Positions 1 to 11,899 of a DNA stretch of 64,000 nt are shown in pieces. Source of the DNA: Marsupella aquatica (taxonomy: Eukaryota > Marchantiophyta); assembly GCA_973895155.1 (NCBI GenBank), contig OZ316899.1, forward strand, positions 9,672,001-9,736,000. The letters run 5' to 3'. Positions within the stretch are counted from its first letter, which is position 1. Each line of letters starts with the position of its first letter. A model generated the notes under the pieces. It worked only from the letters and a program-made list of their open reading frames with translations, did not search any database and was not told where the DNA came from. Position numbers and translations under genes: made by a program.

Positions 1-877
1 ATGACTCACTCTTGCTACTTCCACTATCCGAGCTTGAGTTATCACTTCTTGACTTCTTAGAATGTTTCTTTTTCTTATCTTTTTTCTTATGGGGTGATCC
101 TTCCTCCGATGAGGAACTCTCAGACTTGAGCTGTTTCTTCCGGCTTGTGATGTCCGCATTAATGTATAATTGAATATCTCTAATTGCCTCGGCTAAAGTC
201 TCTGGGTTCTCCTTCCTAATTGCAAAACTCATCTTCTGTGGCAAAGCATTCACCAACCATTGAAGTTGCATACCTTCAGATGCATTGGTCCTTGTACGTC
301 TTACTAGCTTTTGGAAGCGTTGCAAGAACTTTCTGAAGGATTTGTTCTCCTTGAACCGAAGTCGTCCCAACTTCAGCACTGCTAGCTCTGAGGTTCCAAT
401 GGGTCAAAACTCCTTTACAAATAGTGATTTGAAGGTATGCTAGATGGCTTGATCTTCCACATCCAATGCTCTGTACCAGGGCCTAGCCTCACCCTTGAAC
501 AGGCCGGGAAGAATCTGCATCTTGATGGCCGATTCTCCATTTGCTGCAGCGGTTCCTTCGAAGTCATCCAACCATTCATCCGGATCCTCATCTCCTCTTC
601 CATGAAATGCCTTGTAATGAATGCACGACCGTTGGCTCAGTCTGGTCCCAGGCCTCTCTTCTGGCCGTGCCTCTGGTTCCCCCATGTCGGTTGGGGACTC
701 ACTTCTCCCTACCGACTCCTCTTCTGGTATGTTTTCTTTGACGCCACTTTCAGTTACGGAGTGACTAGCTCTTTCTGCCCCTCTCAGTCGCTGTGTATCA
801 TGCCACCCGGCAAGCTGCTGCAGACGAGCTCTCTCCCGTTGAATCGCTCTTTCCTCCCTCGGCGTAGTTTCAGTCAT
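1..877 (-). pseudogene. Ty3/gypsy gag remnant (incomplete at window edge)
   Basis: The minus strand encodes a capsid-type Gag. It starts at an ATG near 877 (MTETTPREER...) and has the retrotransposon gag core motif FHGRGDEDPDEWLDDFEG followed by GLFKGEARPWY. It continues to the window edge through FRKFLQRFQKLVRRTR, a helical segment, and a Lys/Ser-rich tail (KKKDKKKKHSKK). Two in-frame stops (TAG just after the DVEDQAI segment near 440, and TGA about 30 nt further on) break the frame, so this copy is dead. It lies directly downstream of a primer-binding site and of LTR-A, as expected for the first gene of an LTR retrotransposon. Protease and pol would lie left of the window. The family assignment is firm; the subfamily is not known. 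Confidence 0.8.
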
Positions 878-924
878 TACCTACGTTTCCTCCCTAACTT
901 CATATCTCACGGCTTAAGAAATGC

Positions 925-942
925 CCCCTCCATCTAGCACCA
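925..942 (-). other. Putative primer-binding site of the left gypsy element
   Basis: On the minus strand LTR-A ends in ...CACCACA, followed by TTTT and then TGGTGCTAGATGG. A TGG start 4 nt after the LTR is the expected look of a tRNA primer site. The same LTR-TTTT-TGG layout is seen at 55,555-55,560 in the second gypsy element. The tRNA was not identified. Confidence 0.45.
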
Positions 943-946
943 AAAA

Positions 947-3900
947 TGTGGTGCGTCCCATGGCTCCCTAAACCCAAGAAACCCCTTTGCACAAGCCGAT
1001 TCCCGCAGGTTTTGCTCTTGGCGAGGCCGATTTCGTGGCTTAGCGGCATGGGACGCTGCTAACTTCCTTCTACTACTATTTAACATTTTACTCACATATA
1101 TTGGACAGATCCTTCATCGGGTCATGAGATACGTAGCCGGCCTATTCTAGGCCTTCCCTTGTCCTCCTCTCTCGGTTTCCCTTTAGGTATGTTTGGATTC
1201 CGCCGCCGGAATGATCCCCAACTGGCTTGGGTAAGCCGCTAAGACCTCTCTCAGCTCGACGTATCCAACTCTTACTACCTTGCTTACTCCCTTCTTGGTT
1301 GATGTGGGCAATCTTCAAACAAGTTAATGCGACACACAAATAGCAAAATGACTCCTTCTGACTGAGTTATACCATGCACTTGCCATACAAACAGTACTTC
1401 TCATATACAAGATCTGCAAACTAAGCCGTGAGGCCAACTCTATTCATCTCTTAGGTATGAGGAAACATGAATATACACAAGGGTCACAGTATAACTAACC
1501 CGAGAGCTTCTTTAACGACTTGATCCCTGCCCTGCTGGTGCACTAAAAACTTGCTAAGGAAGAAGGCCCTCAACTCCCCGCTGCCCAGGTCCTTATCCTG
1601 GTAGTGGATCCGCCTAATTCCTTGCAGCGTAAGCCTAATCTACCCTACTATAATCTACCTAACTGTAATCTACCTATGTACAGCAAGGCAGGAGCACAAG
1701 TGTTGCTCTTACCAGTGGATCCGCAATCCCACTAAGCTAAGTGTCAGGGCCGCCTCTTGGTCCTGATCCTAATTCTAAACTTGGAGATCTGAGCCCGCCC
1801 TGCCCACTCACGCCTCCTCCCTCCATGTTTGCCTTCCTTAAAAGGAGCGGCCCTCCACCACCGTCATGGCAGCGGTGTTTGGTCCTCAATGGACGCCCCC
1901 AACACTTCCTCCGCAGCCACTACCGTAGGTCTATCCTCTGACAGATTACCTACTCCGGACCAAGTCAACTCTCCATCGGCCTGATTGGGTCCACCCTCGG
2001 TTTCGGCCTCAGCATCGGCCACGGCCTCCCCGACATGTTCTAGTGGTGGATCCGGTACCCTGGCTTCATCACCGAGTATCCTGGCCTCGGCTTTGCCATC
2101 CCCGCCTTCTAGGGCAGTTGGATCCTCTGCCGTGACCCTGCCTGAGGTTGGTGCTGGGTTTACCTCCTTGGTCACGACGGCTTGAGGAGCCGTATTACTC
2201 CCTGACCCAGAAGGTTTCCGCTTCTTCTTCTTCTTTGGTTCGGCAACTGGCCCCTTCCCCTTGCCACTTACCTCTGGCACCGGTGCGAGTGTCTCGGCTT
2301 GTCCTTCGGCCAGTACTACTCCTGGTAACTTGGTTGCCCCAATTGGAGTTGGACTTGAGGAAGCCAAGCACTTAAATACTGCGGCCTGTTTCGTCAGCCG
2401 CTCCGTTTGGTTGTCGGCTTGCCGCTGTAAGTTCTCCATCTTCCTTGTGCTTTCCTCCAACTCCTCCTGCAATTCATCCAGGTCCTTGCGCGCCTCCTCT
2501 CGCTCCTTCTGGGCTTCCTCCAATTCCTCCTTTAAGGTAGCCTTCTCCTCTTGGGTTGCTCTCAGCTCCTTGTCAAGCTCCGTAACGACCTCAGACTCCA
2601 TTTTATTCATCTTGGCATAAGTTTGGGCAAGCTGGTCGTCTTTCTCATGGAGGTCAGCCTTGAAGCTGGCCGTCATGGATGCGAGCTCCTGCTGCAGCAC
2701 GATAATTGCCTGATAGGATTTCCCTAACTCGGCCTCCTTCTGCTCAAGGGCTCCGCGGATATCCTCGAGTTCCCCCTTCAGCGCCCTTTCCCTTCTTTGA
2801 GTTTCCGCCATGGCCCGATTGTTGGCTGCTATGTGGGCCTCCTTTGCGTCTCTCAGCTCTCGCTTCCACTTCTCCTTTTCCTTGATCAAATCGGCCAGCT
2901 CACCTTGGGTCCGAGTCAGTTTATCCTTGATAATCTGATTATCAGACTGCGCGATATCCAATTGCCCCTGCATGATGTTGAGCTCATGCCGTTTAATCCG
3001 CAGCTCATCTTGGGCTTTCTTGGCCGCCTTCAGGTCTTCTACCTCGGCTTCCCTTGCCCTAAGCCGACGGATGACCTCGTCCTTCTTGCTTCTCTCCAAA
3101 GCCACCACTTCTTCTAATCGGCACTTCTCCAACATTTCCCTCTGGGAAAAAGGTCCCTACTCCAACTCCTCCCCAAAGATGCCAAGCGCAAGTTCCCCAC
3201 ACATCTCCTCGTACTCCATGGCTTGTTCTTTAGCATAGGGGGAGTGAGTAGAAGTCATCGGCATCATCCACCGCGGCCTTTGTTCCCAAGCCGCCTTGCA
3301 AATTTCTTCTATCATGGCTGGCAGGCTGCTTTTTTTTGTTTGCAAGTCGCCATTCTCTTCCTGGTAAATCCTTCTCCCTAGCCAGGGCTACCTCTTCTTC
3401 CTCCCTGAGTCATTCCTGAAACTCTTGTGCCGTCTGTTTTATGCCGTCAAAGCTCGGGGGAGCGACATCTGGTGGGGGAGACTCGGGGCTGCTCTGTTGG
3501 GTCGGGTCCCCTCGAACTACTCTTGGAAGAGTGGGGTTGAACCTGCCACAGGTCCTTATTCCTGGAACATGATGGTCCGACCCATAGCCGGAGTCATCAT
3601 TGTTGTAGCCTTCTATTGCCTCCTCCTCGGCTTGGACAACCAGCTCCCCCCGTTGCTGTCCTGGTCTTGCCGTGAACACGGCCTCATAGATCACTGGTCC
3701 TGGTTCCTCCGGCTTCCACGTTGATCTCATCTTCTCCCTATCGTGACTAGGAGCTTCAGGCTGCTTTTCCTTGGCTTTGGGACTTGAAGCTCCTACATAC
3801 ATTCGGACTCCCGGCTCGTGTTTCGGCCTCCTTCTCTCCTTGACCTTGGTAAAGGGGTTTTCCCTGGTAAGTTGGCGAAGGCCGACTTTGGGAGCAGTAT

Positions 3901-5651
3901 TCTGTACCGGTCCCGTTGCCGTTGCCGTTGCCGTTCTCCTTTCCTTCCCCAGCAATTTCAACAGATTTTGCATGCCTGGTTGCTGCATTGGCAAGTCCTC
4001 CTTCCTCGGCCTAAACACCTGCTCAATTGTAGGACTATCGGGCTGGGTGGGTTTCTCTGTTGTCGGCCTCGGTTCCGGAACCTCCTCTGGTGCTCTTGCC
4101 TGCAGGGGTAGTACCGGGGCGAATATCTGACTTCGGGCATACCGGCACAACAACGGCATATGATAACCAAGTCGGGACACGCTTCCCATGCCGATCACCA
4201 GCTATTCCTCCTTTAAGATCTTCTTTAGTTGGGTGAGGAGGTACCCGTTGTAGTCTCGGCTTGGGTCTGGCCTCTCCGCCAGATAGACCTGTGCCTTGCC
4301 GATCTTTGCCCTTGGCAAGTTACAATGCATGGTTACCCACAAGAAATGGATCATTTCTCCTATGTGCAGGTTGGTGCAGGTGTTTTGGAAGAAGCCATTC
4401 TTTGTTGATGGCCCTAGAAATGACTGGAACTCCCTGTCTGGCAAGGTCTTCCTGGTATCTACTTTGGTCTTATTGCCCATCGGCAAGCCAAACACTTCGG
4501 CAATCACCCGGGGAGTGAGATAGAAATCCTTCCCATACACCCTTGTGGAATTGGTCTCGGGCTCCCATGATCCCACGAATTCTAGTAAGTCTGAATCCGG
4601 CACCTCCGGCTTTAGCCATGGTAACTTTACGAAGGCTTCCAAGCCGGATCCGGCCATGAAACCTTGGTATTTCCGAGTCTACATAGCCGTAAAGCATGCA
4701 TCCTCCTCCCGTGCAAAGTGTAATTGCACCTCCTCGGGGAGGGTTGCCGCCCAGCCTTTCCAGGTGTCATCTCTTGTTGGAATGGCATTGACGGGGTCGA
4801 CCTCCTCCTCTTTGGCTTCCACCTGCCTCCTGCTTCCCTACTCTACTGGTTTCCTGGGTGCCGCCAACCTTGTTCTTTTTGCAGGGGTGGCTTCTTCGTT
4901 GTTGTTCCCTTTCCTCTTCATATCGGCTGTCGTGGATGTTTCTCCTAGCACGGTTGCCTTTGTCCACCCCTCCGTGCTACCCTTCAACTCCCAGTGTATG
5001 TCGTTGCAGCGGTTGATGGCCTCCCGGATGCCGACTATTCTGTTCTCACAAAACATAAGATCGTCAAGTTTGTCGGCAGTAGGCGTCCACAAGAATTCAG
5101 CCATAATGAGTTCTCCTCCTAAGAAAGCAGACTTCTGCAGCTCCCACAGCCGAGCGAGCTCCTGCCGTTCTTGAGCTGCTCTCTCCGATTCTTCGTCCTC
5201 GTAGGTCCCAATGTACTCGGTTGCCCGTTCTAACAGGCATCCCCAAAAATGAGCAGCTTGATTGACGTTGCTTATACCCTTCTTGAGTTGATTGTTGGTA
5301 TCTGCTTCCACCTTGATTGCTTGCCTGAGCAGCGGACAGTAGTTGGCCTCCCGTAGTTGTCCGCTTGGCTCGTATTTGCAAATGAGCTGCCATTCCTTGC
5401 GCTTGGTCCTTACCCCCCCTTGGCTGGTCTTCCTTCCCGTTGGTTACCCATAGCCGTTGGTACTTAGCACACCCTAACCCTAATCGTGTTCCCTCCCCCG
5501 ACGTCCTTACTTTTGGCCTCGGCTTGGGTTCCATAGTCACCCTTAATTGTTTATATTTCCCTATGTTTGTTACTATACTAAAGTGTTTCCTAGGGTACAC
5601 TCCTGATTTTACTATTTAAACTAGCCTAATGATTCCTGGCTAGGCATCACA
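947..5651 (-). mobile_element. LTR-A: 4.7-kb 5' LTR of a gypsy element, coding inside the LTR
   Basis: Read on the minus strand this unit starts TGTGATGCCTAGCCA (5,651) and ends GACGCACCACA (947), so it has the TG...CA ends of an LTR. It is followed by a primer site and gag. Two further copies of the same unit with the same termini stand alone elsewhere in the window (24,651-45,082 after removing insertions, and 39,836-44,400), each between short direct repeats as solo LTRs. Length is 4,705 bp against 4,717 bp for the reconstructed LTR-B. The inner 1,864-5,542 is coding. The last part (947-1,740) is non-coding, matches 44,406-45,082 closely, and probably holds R and U5. The 5-bp target duplicate of this insertion lies outside the window. 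Confidence 0.8.
1864..5542 (-). pseudogene. LTR-borne ORF: helical domain, mobile-domain-like region, coiled coil
   Basis: A long reading frame inside LTR-A, interrupted by a few stops and frameshifts. In order: a helical N-terminal region (NVNQAAHFWGCLLERATEY); a basic patch (MKRKGNNNEEATPAKRTR); a roughly 150-residue domain (4,657-4,202, GLEAFVKLPWL ... GKDFYLTPRVIAEVFGLP) that resembles plant mobile domain or 'putative plant transposon protein' families; a Pro/Arg-rich linker (4,198-3,410); and a strongly heptad-like coiled coil of more than 250 residues (3,135 to about 2,300). The tail contains a KKKKKRKPSGSGS basic stretch. The stop at 4,202 is a single TAG where LTR-B has CAG. The order and content are the same in LTR-B and LTR-C, so this is an element gene, not captured host debris. 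Function unknown. The mobile-domain match is by eye only. Confidence 0.6.
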
Positions 5652-6061
5652 GTGTGAGTGCCGGAAATGGTGCGATTGTGAGTGCGAGTGGTGGAACCGG
5701 TGCAATTGAGTGCGGTGAGCTGTGGCAATGCGAGTGCAAGTGCTGTGCAAGCGGTGCGATTGAGTGTTGTGTGTTGTGCAATTGCCAATGATTGAGCTTG
5801 CTGCAACTAAGCTATGGTGGTGCGAGTCCAAGTGCTATGCGAGTGTCGGAAGCGGTCTGATTGTGAGTGCGAGTGGTGGAAGCGATGCGATTGAGTGCGG
5901 TGAGCTGTGGCGGTGCAAGTGCAGGTGCTGTGCGAGCGGTGCAATTGAGTGTTGTGTGTTGTGCGACTGCCAGTGATTGAGCTTGTTGCGACTGAGCTAT
6001 GGGCGGTGCAAGTGCTGTGCAAGTTGCGCTCGTGCAATTTAGTAGTTGGTGAGATTTGAAA
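5652..6061 (+). repeat. Two tandem copies of a ~185-bp GTGAGTGC-rich repeat
   Basis: The motif ATTGTGAGTGCGAGTGG occurs at 5,675 and 5,860, and the sequence around it repeats with a period of 185 bp. Each unit is itself built from GAGTGC/GGTGCGA-type short words. It lies between the outer end of LTR-A and the start codon of family copy 1, so it is the remaining upstream region of that gene. No promoter element was recognised. Confidence 0.7.
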
Positions 6062-6500
6062 ATGACAGGGAAGAGGAAGCAACCCACTCCCTCTCCTTCA
6101 TCGTCTGGTTGGCAGACCAGATCAAAGACAGCAGAGAGCACCGCCAGTGGTCGGGAAACTCACACAGTGAAGAAGCTGGAGCCAAAGGTTCTGAACTTTG
6201 AAAATGTGTCTGCTGAACGTTTGAACAAAGGTGCATTTGAAGGGATTGTTGGGGAGTACTTGGTTTCATTTGGAGCTGAACCAAGCGGGAAGCCCAGAGA
6301 GCCACCTCGGATTCCACTATGTTGTTTGATGACAATGGAGGCAGTTCGGACTCTCCAACAGAGCTCCATTCTCAAGATGAAGAAGGACTTTGTGAAGAAT
6401 GGGTATGTGGACAAGTTTTTGGAATTCCACATATCAGATACCAATGCGCATAACGCCACCCACTCCATGTCTGAATTTTCCGCGGATTGGGACCCTCTAT
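6062..6500 (+). pseudogene. Family copy 1, first part of exon 1 (ParB-like N-terminus)
   Basis: The reading frame starts at ATG 6,062 (MTGKRKQPTPSPSSSGW) and stays open to 6,500, where the CACTA element begins. After a basic Ser/Thr-rich start it carries PPRIPLCCLMTMEAVRTLQ and then a 'KKDFVKNGYVDKF' segment. These align with PPRIPLCRMRNMQIVRSLQ and the following NAGYIEDAPRF of the MULE-borne copy at 34.3 kb. These match the first half of a ParB/sulfiredoxin-like fold. The frame continues exactly at 21,256/21,259 if one TAT target copy and the element are disregarded: the codons ...GAC CCT CTA Tgg on the two sides are in phase. Upstream it is limited by the 185-bp repeats and LTR-A. Confidence 0.65.
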
Positions 6501-6529
6501 CACTAGTAGAAAATGGGGCATTTTATGAC

Positions 6530-6546
6530 TTGGGCACATATGACTT
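6530..6546 (+). repeat. Left target-site duplication of the LINE
   Basis: TTGGGCACATATGACTT, 17 bp, repeated perfectly at 10,798-10,814 on the other side of the LINE. The following T-rich run (from 6,547) is the complement of the LINE poly(A) tail. Confidence 0.9.
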
Positions 6547-7032
6547 TTTTTCTTTTTTTTGGTTGATTTTTACATTTATTCCGCGTGAAACCCACGGATG
6601 GGGGAACCAGCAGGCCAAACGGCATCATAAAACCTCAATGCCCAAAGGAGGCAATAACAAAGAGTTACTCAACCAGGGTCACCAGATCAGGCAAAGATTA
6701 CGAAGCCGTTCTACTAGTGTTCCATGCAGCAAGTAACAGCTAGGGAATAAGCACTAAAAGGCACGATAGGTCAGCAGAGTAAAAGTGTAAAGTGTCAAAC
6801 CATTGTCTAGTACTGAATTCATCCACCTAATTAGTAAGAAGAGGGTGTATACCATAGCGGGAGAAGGAAAAAAACCAACGGCATGAACTATAAGGGCCAC
6901 CAAGAGTGGTGCAGCCATAAGCTACAGGGATTGAAAACAGTGCGGGAGGTAGTGGCACTGTGTATGAGGAAATCACGGGAGTAACAATGTCAAAAGAGAA
7001 GACAAAACTCCCAGATAGCCACATAGTATAAA

Positions 7033-8940
7033 TCAATCTCTCATAAGGCCGCCATCAATGGAGGAAACAATCCGATGCGACCCACGTCTGAGAGTGTGAA
7101 TGCGCTCGATCTCCAGCAGTTCTTTGGCATTCGATAGACGCCGGTGCTTGCGGCTCAAAGATGAAGGAGAAAGCACGGAAGTAGCCGCAGCGACAGCAGT
7201 CAGGTGGTCCAGGGTCTCCGAAATAATCAGCATCTGATCAAAAATCCTATGTCTAGTCCGGTCAAAAGTTTGAGCATTCCTAGCCAACCAAATGTTCCAC
7301 AAAATCTGATAGGTAGTGTAGATCCGAAGGGAGTGAATAGGTAATTTTCCCACAGCAAACTTGATAAGGCCAATCAGGGATGGCAAGAAAATATGTGGGA
7401 TAGACTCAAGGAGTCCCACACAAAGCACACAACAACCATCAGATTTTCCAATTCTTAGAGCCCTAGAGCCAGAAAACAGACCCTGTGCAAGAATACGCCA
7501 TAGAAAGACTTTCGCTCGGGTAGAAAGATCATATGTCCACATAGCCCTCCACACTTCACTCCATTCTCCATCTGTGAGGGCCTCCGCCCAGATCCGGTTC
7601 AGACGAGCAGTATCAGTGCCTTTTGGGCGCAAAAACTCATAGGCACGAACATTTGTTAATCCAAAGCGATTAGTTCCAACCGCCTGGTCCAGCCAAAGCC
7701 ATTGTCGTGCAAGAGGCAAGGTTCCAATGCCGCCAAAGGGAGTTCCACGAATTACTCCCGTCAAAGAGAGACATAGAGCCCTGCAAGGAGATGTAAGGCC
7801 TCTCAACCGTTGTAGTCGTGATTCAACATTCATCCATGTGCCATCAGCAGCAGACCAGAAATCCCCGATTTTCCTTATGCCAAGTTTACCAAACGTTCTG
7901 GTTAACTCCATAATCACAGAATCAGGTAGCTCATAGAATCCCTGTAAGCAGCGGATAGCATCTTCAAATCCCCAATGGCCAGGGATAGGGTCATAAGTAT
8001 TAGGGTAGAAGATCAAGTGTTCTCTCAACTGTTCCCAGGCACTCCACAATTGGCTAGTATATGACAATCTCCCAAAGCTACGAGGGGTGCTAAGAAGCAA
8101 CTTGTCAGTCAAGGAGTACACATTCCTGCGGACAATCTTGTAATTCCGCCATTTTGTCAATCGAAGATTTTCAGAGAGCATGCAAGCCCATTCAGAGTCG
8201 GGGCAATCCAAAGCCCCGGTGAACCATTTACTCAAAAGGGCGTCCGAGTGACTTTTGAGATCCTTCAATCCGAGACCACCATCCAGCTTGGGTCGAGTCA
8301 TCTTGTCCCAAGCCACAAGAGGGATTCGTTTCCCCCCCAACGGGTTGGAGCCCCACAGAAAAATCCTGTTTAAAGCAATCAACTTTTTAGTCAAGGTAAT
8401 AGGTGAAAGTAGAAACATCATGTGATAAACCGGTATGGCCTGAAGCACGTGCTTGATTAACAACAGGCGGCCTGTGAAAGAAAGGAAGCAAGTAGACCAG
8501 GATGCAAGTCGTGCACTGATCCGATCCAAGCAGAAGCAATGCAGTTGCTTCTCAGAAAGATTAGAACCAAAAGGGGCACCTAAGTATTTCTGCACAGTGC
8601 CTGCAACGCTAATTGTACACCCCGTTTTGTGTAGCCAGTCAGGGATCTCATCAATAGCCAAAGGTATAATGATAGATTTGCCCAGGTGGAGTTTAGCGCC
8701 AGTTGCACATTCGTAGCAAGTGATAGTGTTTCTAGCCTGTGTAAAAGCAATCTTCGTGGCAAGAATGAAAAGGCCTAGATCATCGGCAAAAAGTCTAAAG
8801 CAAATAGTTAAAGAGGAAGAGATTTGTAGTCCCTGGAGTTGACCAGCTGCAATTTCCACATGGCAGAAGTCCATCAATGGCTGGGTGGAGATAGCGAATA
8901 GAAGAGGAGAAAGGGGACAACCTTGGCGAACTCCCTGCAC
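7033..8940 (-). pseudogene. LINE ORF2, C-terminal part: RT palm/thumb and zf-RVT
   Basis: A 635-codon open stretch. It begins with QGVRQGCPLSPLLFAIS (RT motif B) and CFRLFADDLGLF (motif C, FADD form of the YxDD catalytic pair). The thumb/connection region follows, then FLWRILAQGLFSGSRALRI with CCVLC spacing typical of the zf-RVT zinc-binding tail of plant LINEs. It ends at a stop near 7,033. It is out of frame with the upstream RT segment: the ORF at 9,212-8,874 reads past the same bases in another frame, so a 1-nt indel near 8,940 separates motif A from motif B. Confidence 0.88.
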
Positions 8941-9829
8941 ATCTTAATATCATCAGTCCAAAGTCCGTTGACCAGAACTTTAGAAAAGGAATTACTTAGC
9001 AGAGATCGAACTAAGAATATGTAATGTGAGCTCAGGCCCAAAAGATTCATAGTTTCCCAGATATAGAGATGATCGACCCTGTCAAAAGCTTTCTCAAAGT
9101 CAAGCTGCAAAAAGAGAGACGGAGTCTGCGTGGATTCAATCCAGTCGTGTGTCAACCACGTTAGTGAGATATTTTCCAGTATATGACGTATAGCAGCACG
9201 CATCAACAACATACAAGATTTTCGATCATCTCACAGAAATTTTGAACCTCCTTGATGATCAGATTTTCGTCATGAATCTCTGAACCATCATCTCCAATTA
9301 GGTACTCCATAGTCTCTCTCAAACATTTTGCTTTGACCAAAGAGAAGTAGAACTTGGAAGGTTCTTCACCCTGGCCAAGCCAGTTGATCCAGGACAGCCG
9401 CCGGCAGTGATGTGCATTCTCAAGTTCTATTTTGCAAACACTATTATCAGTATAGGCAAATTCTTGCAGATCATTTGGAGCATGCTCGTCCATGATAGAG
9501 ATTTTGAGGAGGCGAAGTTTGTTCCTGAGGATCGCCAGCTCCTCCTCCCGGGGTACCGGCAAAGATTGCAGCTCCATAAAGCACTTCCAAAATCTTTGGA
9601 ATGCGTTGGCAAAGCATAAATGAGGATCCGCAGAGGGCACATCATCACCCTGCCAGGCAGCCTCTAAAATATTCAGGTTCTCTGCCTTCCGAAGAACAGA
9701 GGGATTCGCCTTAAAATAAGTAGCTCTCTTCTTATTTGAAGCCAAACGGGGTAGGGGAATCAGACGGAAGGTAATGAGTACAGGATCATGGTCAGAGAGC
9801 GCCGATGACCCGTCGTGAGTGAGATCCAC
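8874..9829 (-). pseudogene. LINE ORF2, endonuclease end and RT N-terminal part
   Basis: Two overlapping frames. 9,829-9,203 starts with the end of the AP endonuclease (SALSDHDPVLITF, the SDH motif), then the long linker between endonuclease and RT, ending in NFCEMIENL. 9,212-8,874 resumes with SLFLQLDFEKAFDRVDHLYI, RT motif A with its catalytic Asp. The usual RT region between them (PGPDG and RPISL motifs, about 200 residues in plant LINEs) is missing, so there is an internal deletion at about 9,205-9,215. The copy cannot make an active RT. Confidence 0.8.
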
Positions 9830-10542
9830 AATCTCAGCAGTCCATCTCCCTTCTTCACTAAAGTAAAACCGGTCAAGCCTAGATTGAAATAATCTACCAT
9901 TTCAGACCCTGCGCCAGGTAGAGGATGCACCAGTTACTTGGCCTAGAATGGAGATAACATCCAAGAGGTCAAACTTAGTTTTAAGAAATCGCCAAAATTC
10001 CAGCTCGCAGCCACAGATAAGAGGGGAGGCGCCAGTGGAGTCTTCATCCCTCTCGGTCATATTGAAATCACCACAAATAATCCAACAGGCTTGCGGTAAA
10101 GCATTGAGTAAATCATTCCACAGCAGCAATCTTTCTCCAGATGAATTAGGCGCATACAAACTTACCAATCCAAAATTTCCCTCCGCATGTTCCATCTGGA
10201 TCCACACCGCCCTTCCACCATCGAGGAGTCCAGATGAGGTCACCTTGAAAGAAGGGTGGATTAAAATAGCCGTTCCGCCCCTACCCTCATTAGGGGCGGA
10301 GAAAAAGTGCTGAAAAGAAGGTAGAATTGTTCGTAGCACCGTGTCCAGTCTGAAACCCTCCACCTTAATCTCCTGAAGGGCCAGCGCATCAAGGGGAGGG
10401 CGTAGAGAGGAGACCCACTTGAGTACAACATGTTTCCGATCTGGATTGCAAAGACCACAGACGTTCCAAGAGGCGAAATGGAAAATACCCATTCTCCTAG
10501 TAAATCCATCACCTCAGTTCTCTCCTTAGAGAGAGCGACCAT
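9830..10542 (-). pseudogene. LINE ORF2, AP endonuclease domain
   Basis: An apurinic endonuclease-like (EEP) domain on the minus strand: HFASWNVCGL (N-terminal Asn motif), LALQEIK (catalytic Glu), SLYAPNS and WIICGDFNMT (GDFN motif), ending with SSTWRRV at 9,902. The frame changes between 9,902 and 9,829, where LFQSRLDRFYFSEEGRW-type sequence leads into the SDH segment. The start of ORF2 is around 10,490 (MGIFHFASWNVCG) or slightly upstream at 10,542. The remnant 10,790-10,550 upstream (CPKKARKQRSLHFTLDS...) is probably the end of ORF1. Confidence 0.85.
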
Positions 10543-10797
10543 GGCATCCTCATAAAGGAGTGGGCGGGGACTCCGCAGGTCTCAGCATCAGCAAGTTTGG
10601 GACGAGAGGAGGACTCTGAATTGTGTCCGCAGATAGAGATTCAAAAGTCGTCGAGGTAGCACCAATTCCTTCAGTATCAGCCGTGGATAGCTTCTTCGAT
10701 TCCCGAGAGAGTCTCCTCTCAGGTGTGACCCAACCAGCTGCATCCTGCGATTTAGAATCCAAAGTGAAATGTAAGGAGCGTTGTTTTCGGGCTTTTT

Positions 10798-10814
10798 TTG
10801 GGCACATATGACTT
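10798..10814 (+). repeat. Right target-site duplication of the LINE
   Basis: TTGGGCACATATGACTT, identical to 6,530-6,546. Confidence 0.9.
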
Positions 10815-11899
10815 ATGTGCCTAAATGACAAAATATTTCAATGACAGGACATGAATGACAATTAAATGACTGTCTAAAATGACAGAGTGAAAAAAATGAC
10901 TAATAATTGCAAGAGAGTCATTTCCACCAATGAGTCAAATGACTTTGACTCTATAATGACAACACTAATGAGTTATGGTCATTTTGGATAGTCTATGTGA
11001 ATGACACAATGACAAAAACCCTGTCATATCAGTGTTTTACTTCTGGAAAGTCATTTTGGATGACGGTGACTAATGACTAGGAAAACAAACATGCAAATAT
11101 AAGTGTTTAAAAATGTTAGTAGTCATTTCAACCACAAGTGATAAAATGACATGATAAAAAAAATATGACTATTTTGAGGTTTAGCGTTTAGGGTATGATT
11201 AGACATCTAACATGTATGGTAGTATAAAGATTGGTGGCACTCACATATTAGATTTGAAATACATTTCTAGAGACTTAAAAAATATTGCTTTTGTTTTGAG
11301 TCGCATCCTTGATGTACAACTCAAAGGCTCGATCATCTCTAATATGTATTTATACTTGCACCCATTTTTTGTATATCTCCTATATATGCCAGGGACTCCG
11401 GAAATGTAATTAATTACCATTGATTTCCTTAAGTTGTATTCACATTCACATATTGGCGTACGGGGGTATGCAAGGTTGTCAAATAACACTTTGTGGCGTA
11501 AAATAGGGTTTAGGGTCTAGATGCCTATATTTGCTCATGATGTCATTTTTTCCAGTCAGTCGTGTTATTTGCAACCCTAGGGAATCAATTAGTGTAAACA
11601 ACCCTAAAACACGTGAGAACAAACCAATAAAATTTGGGAAAATATATTTAATAATAAATTTAATTAAAAACACTCTTATAACCTTTATTATAAGACTTTG
11701 GAAATTTTTTAAATACATTGATGAATATAAAAAAACAAATTTTACCAAAAATTGGATTTTTAAATGCCTTTAGTAGAAGTGTTATATTATAATTATTATC
11801 CCTACAAGATTGAAAATTAACCTTCATTAATTTGTTTGCACCCCGTTCTAATAATCCAACAAGTGATTCCCCAGGGATTTGCAAAGGCTTCCAAGTCAT
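10815..11899. repeat. Left subterminal region of the CACTA element
   Basis: 10,815-11,170 contains more than fifteen AATGAC/GTCATT words in both orientations, often 10-30 bp apart, like the subterminal transposase-binding repeats of En/Spm elements. From 11,170 to 11,899 the sequence is AT-rich with no coding signal and no recognised feature. Confidence 0.65.

Larger units (their letters stand above)
6547..10797 (-). mobile_element. LINE (L1-like, plant type), minus orientation, 5'-truncated
   Basis: A 4,251-bp insertion bounded by a perfect 17-bp duplication. It begins on the plus strand with a T/C run (poly(A) tail in minus orientation). The 3' untranslated region is about 6,560-7,032. The coding order on the minus strand is an ORF1 C-terminal remnant (about 10,790-10,550), AP endonuclease, reverse transcriptase and a zf-RVT-type tail. 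The 5' end falls inside ORF1, so the copy is 5'-truncated. It sits in the subterminal region of the CACTA element, about 30 bp from its left tip. Confidence 0.9.

Noticed and set aside
437-937. 166-codon plus-strand ORF opposite gag
   Set aside because: It is the antisense shadow of the gag frame, which has clear gag motifs.
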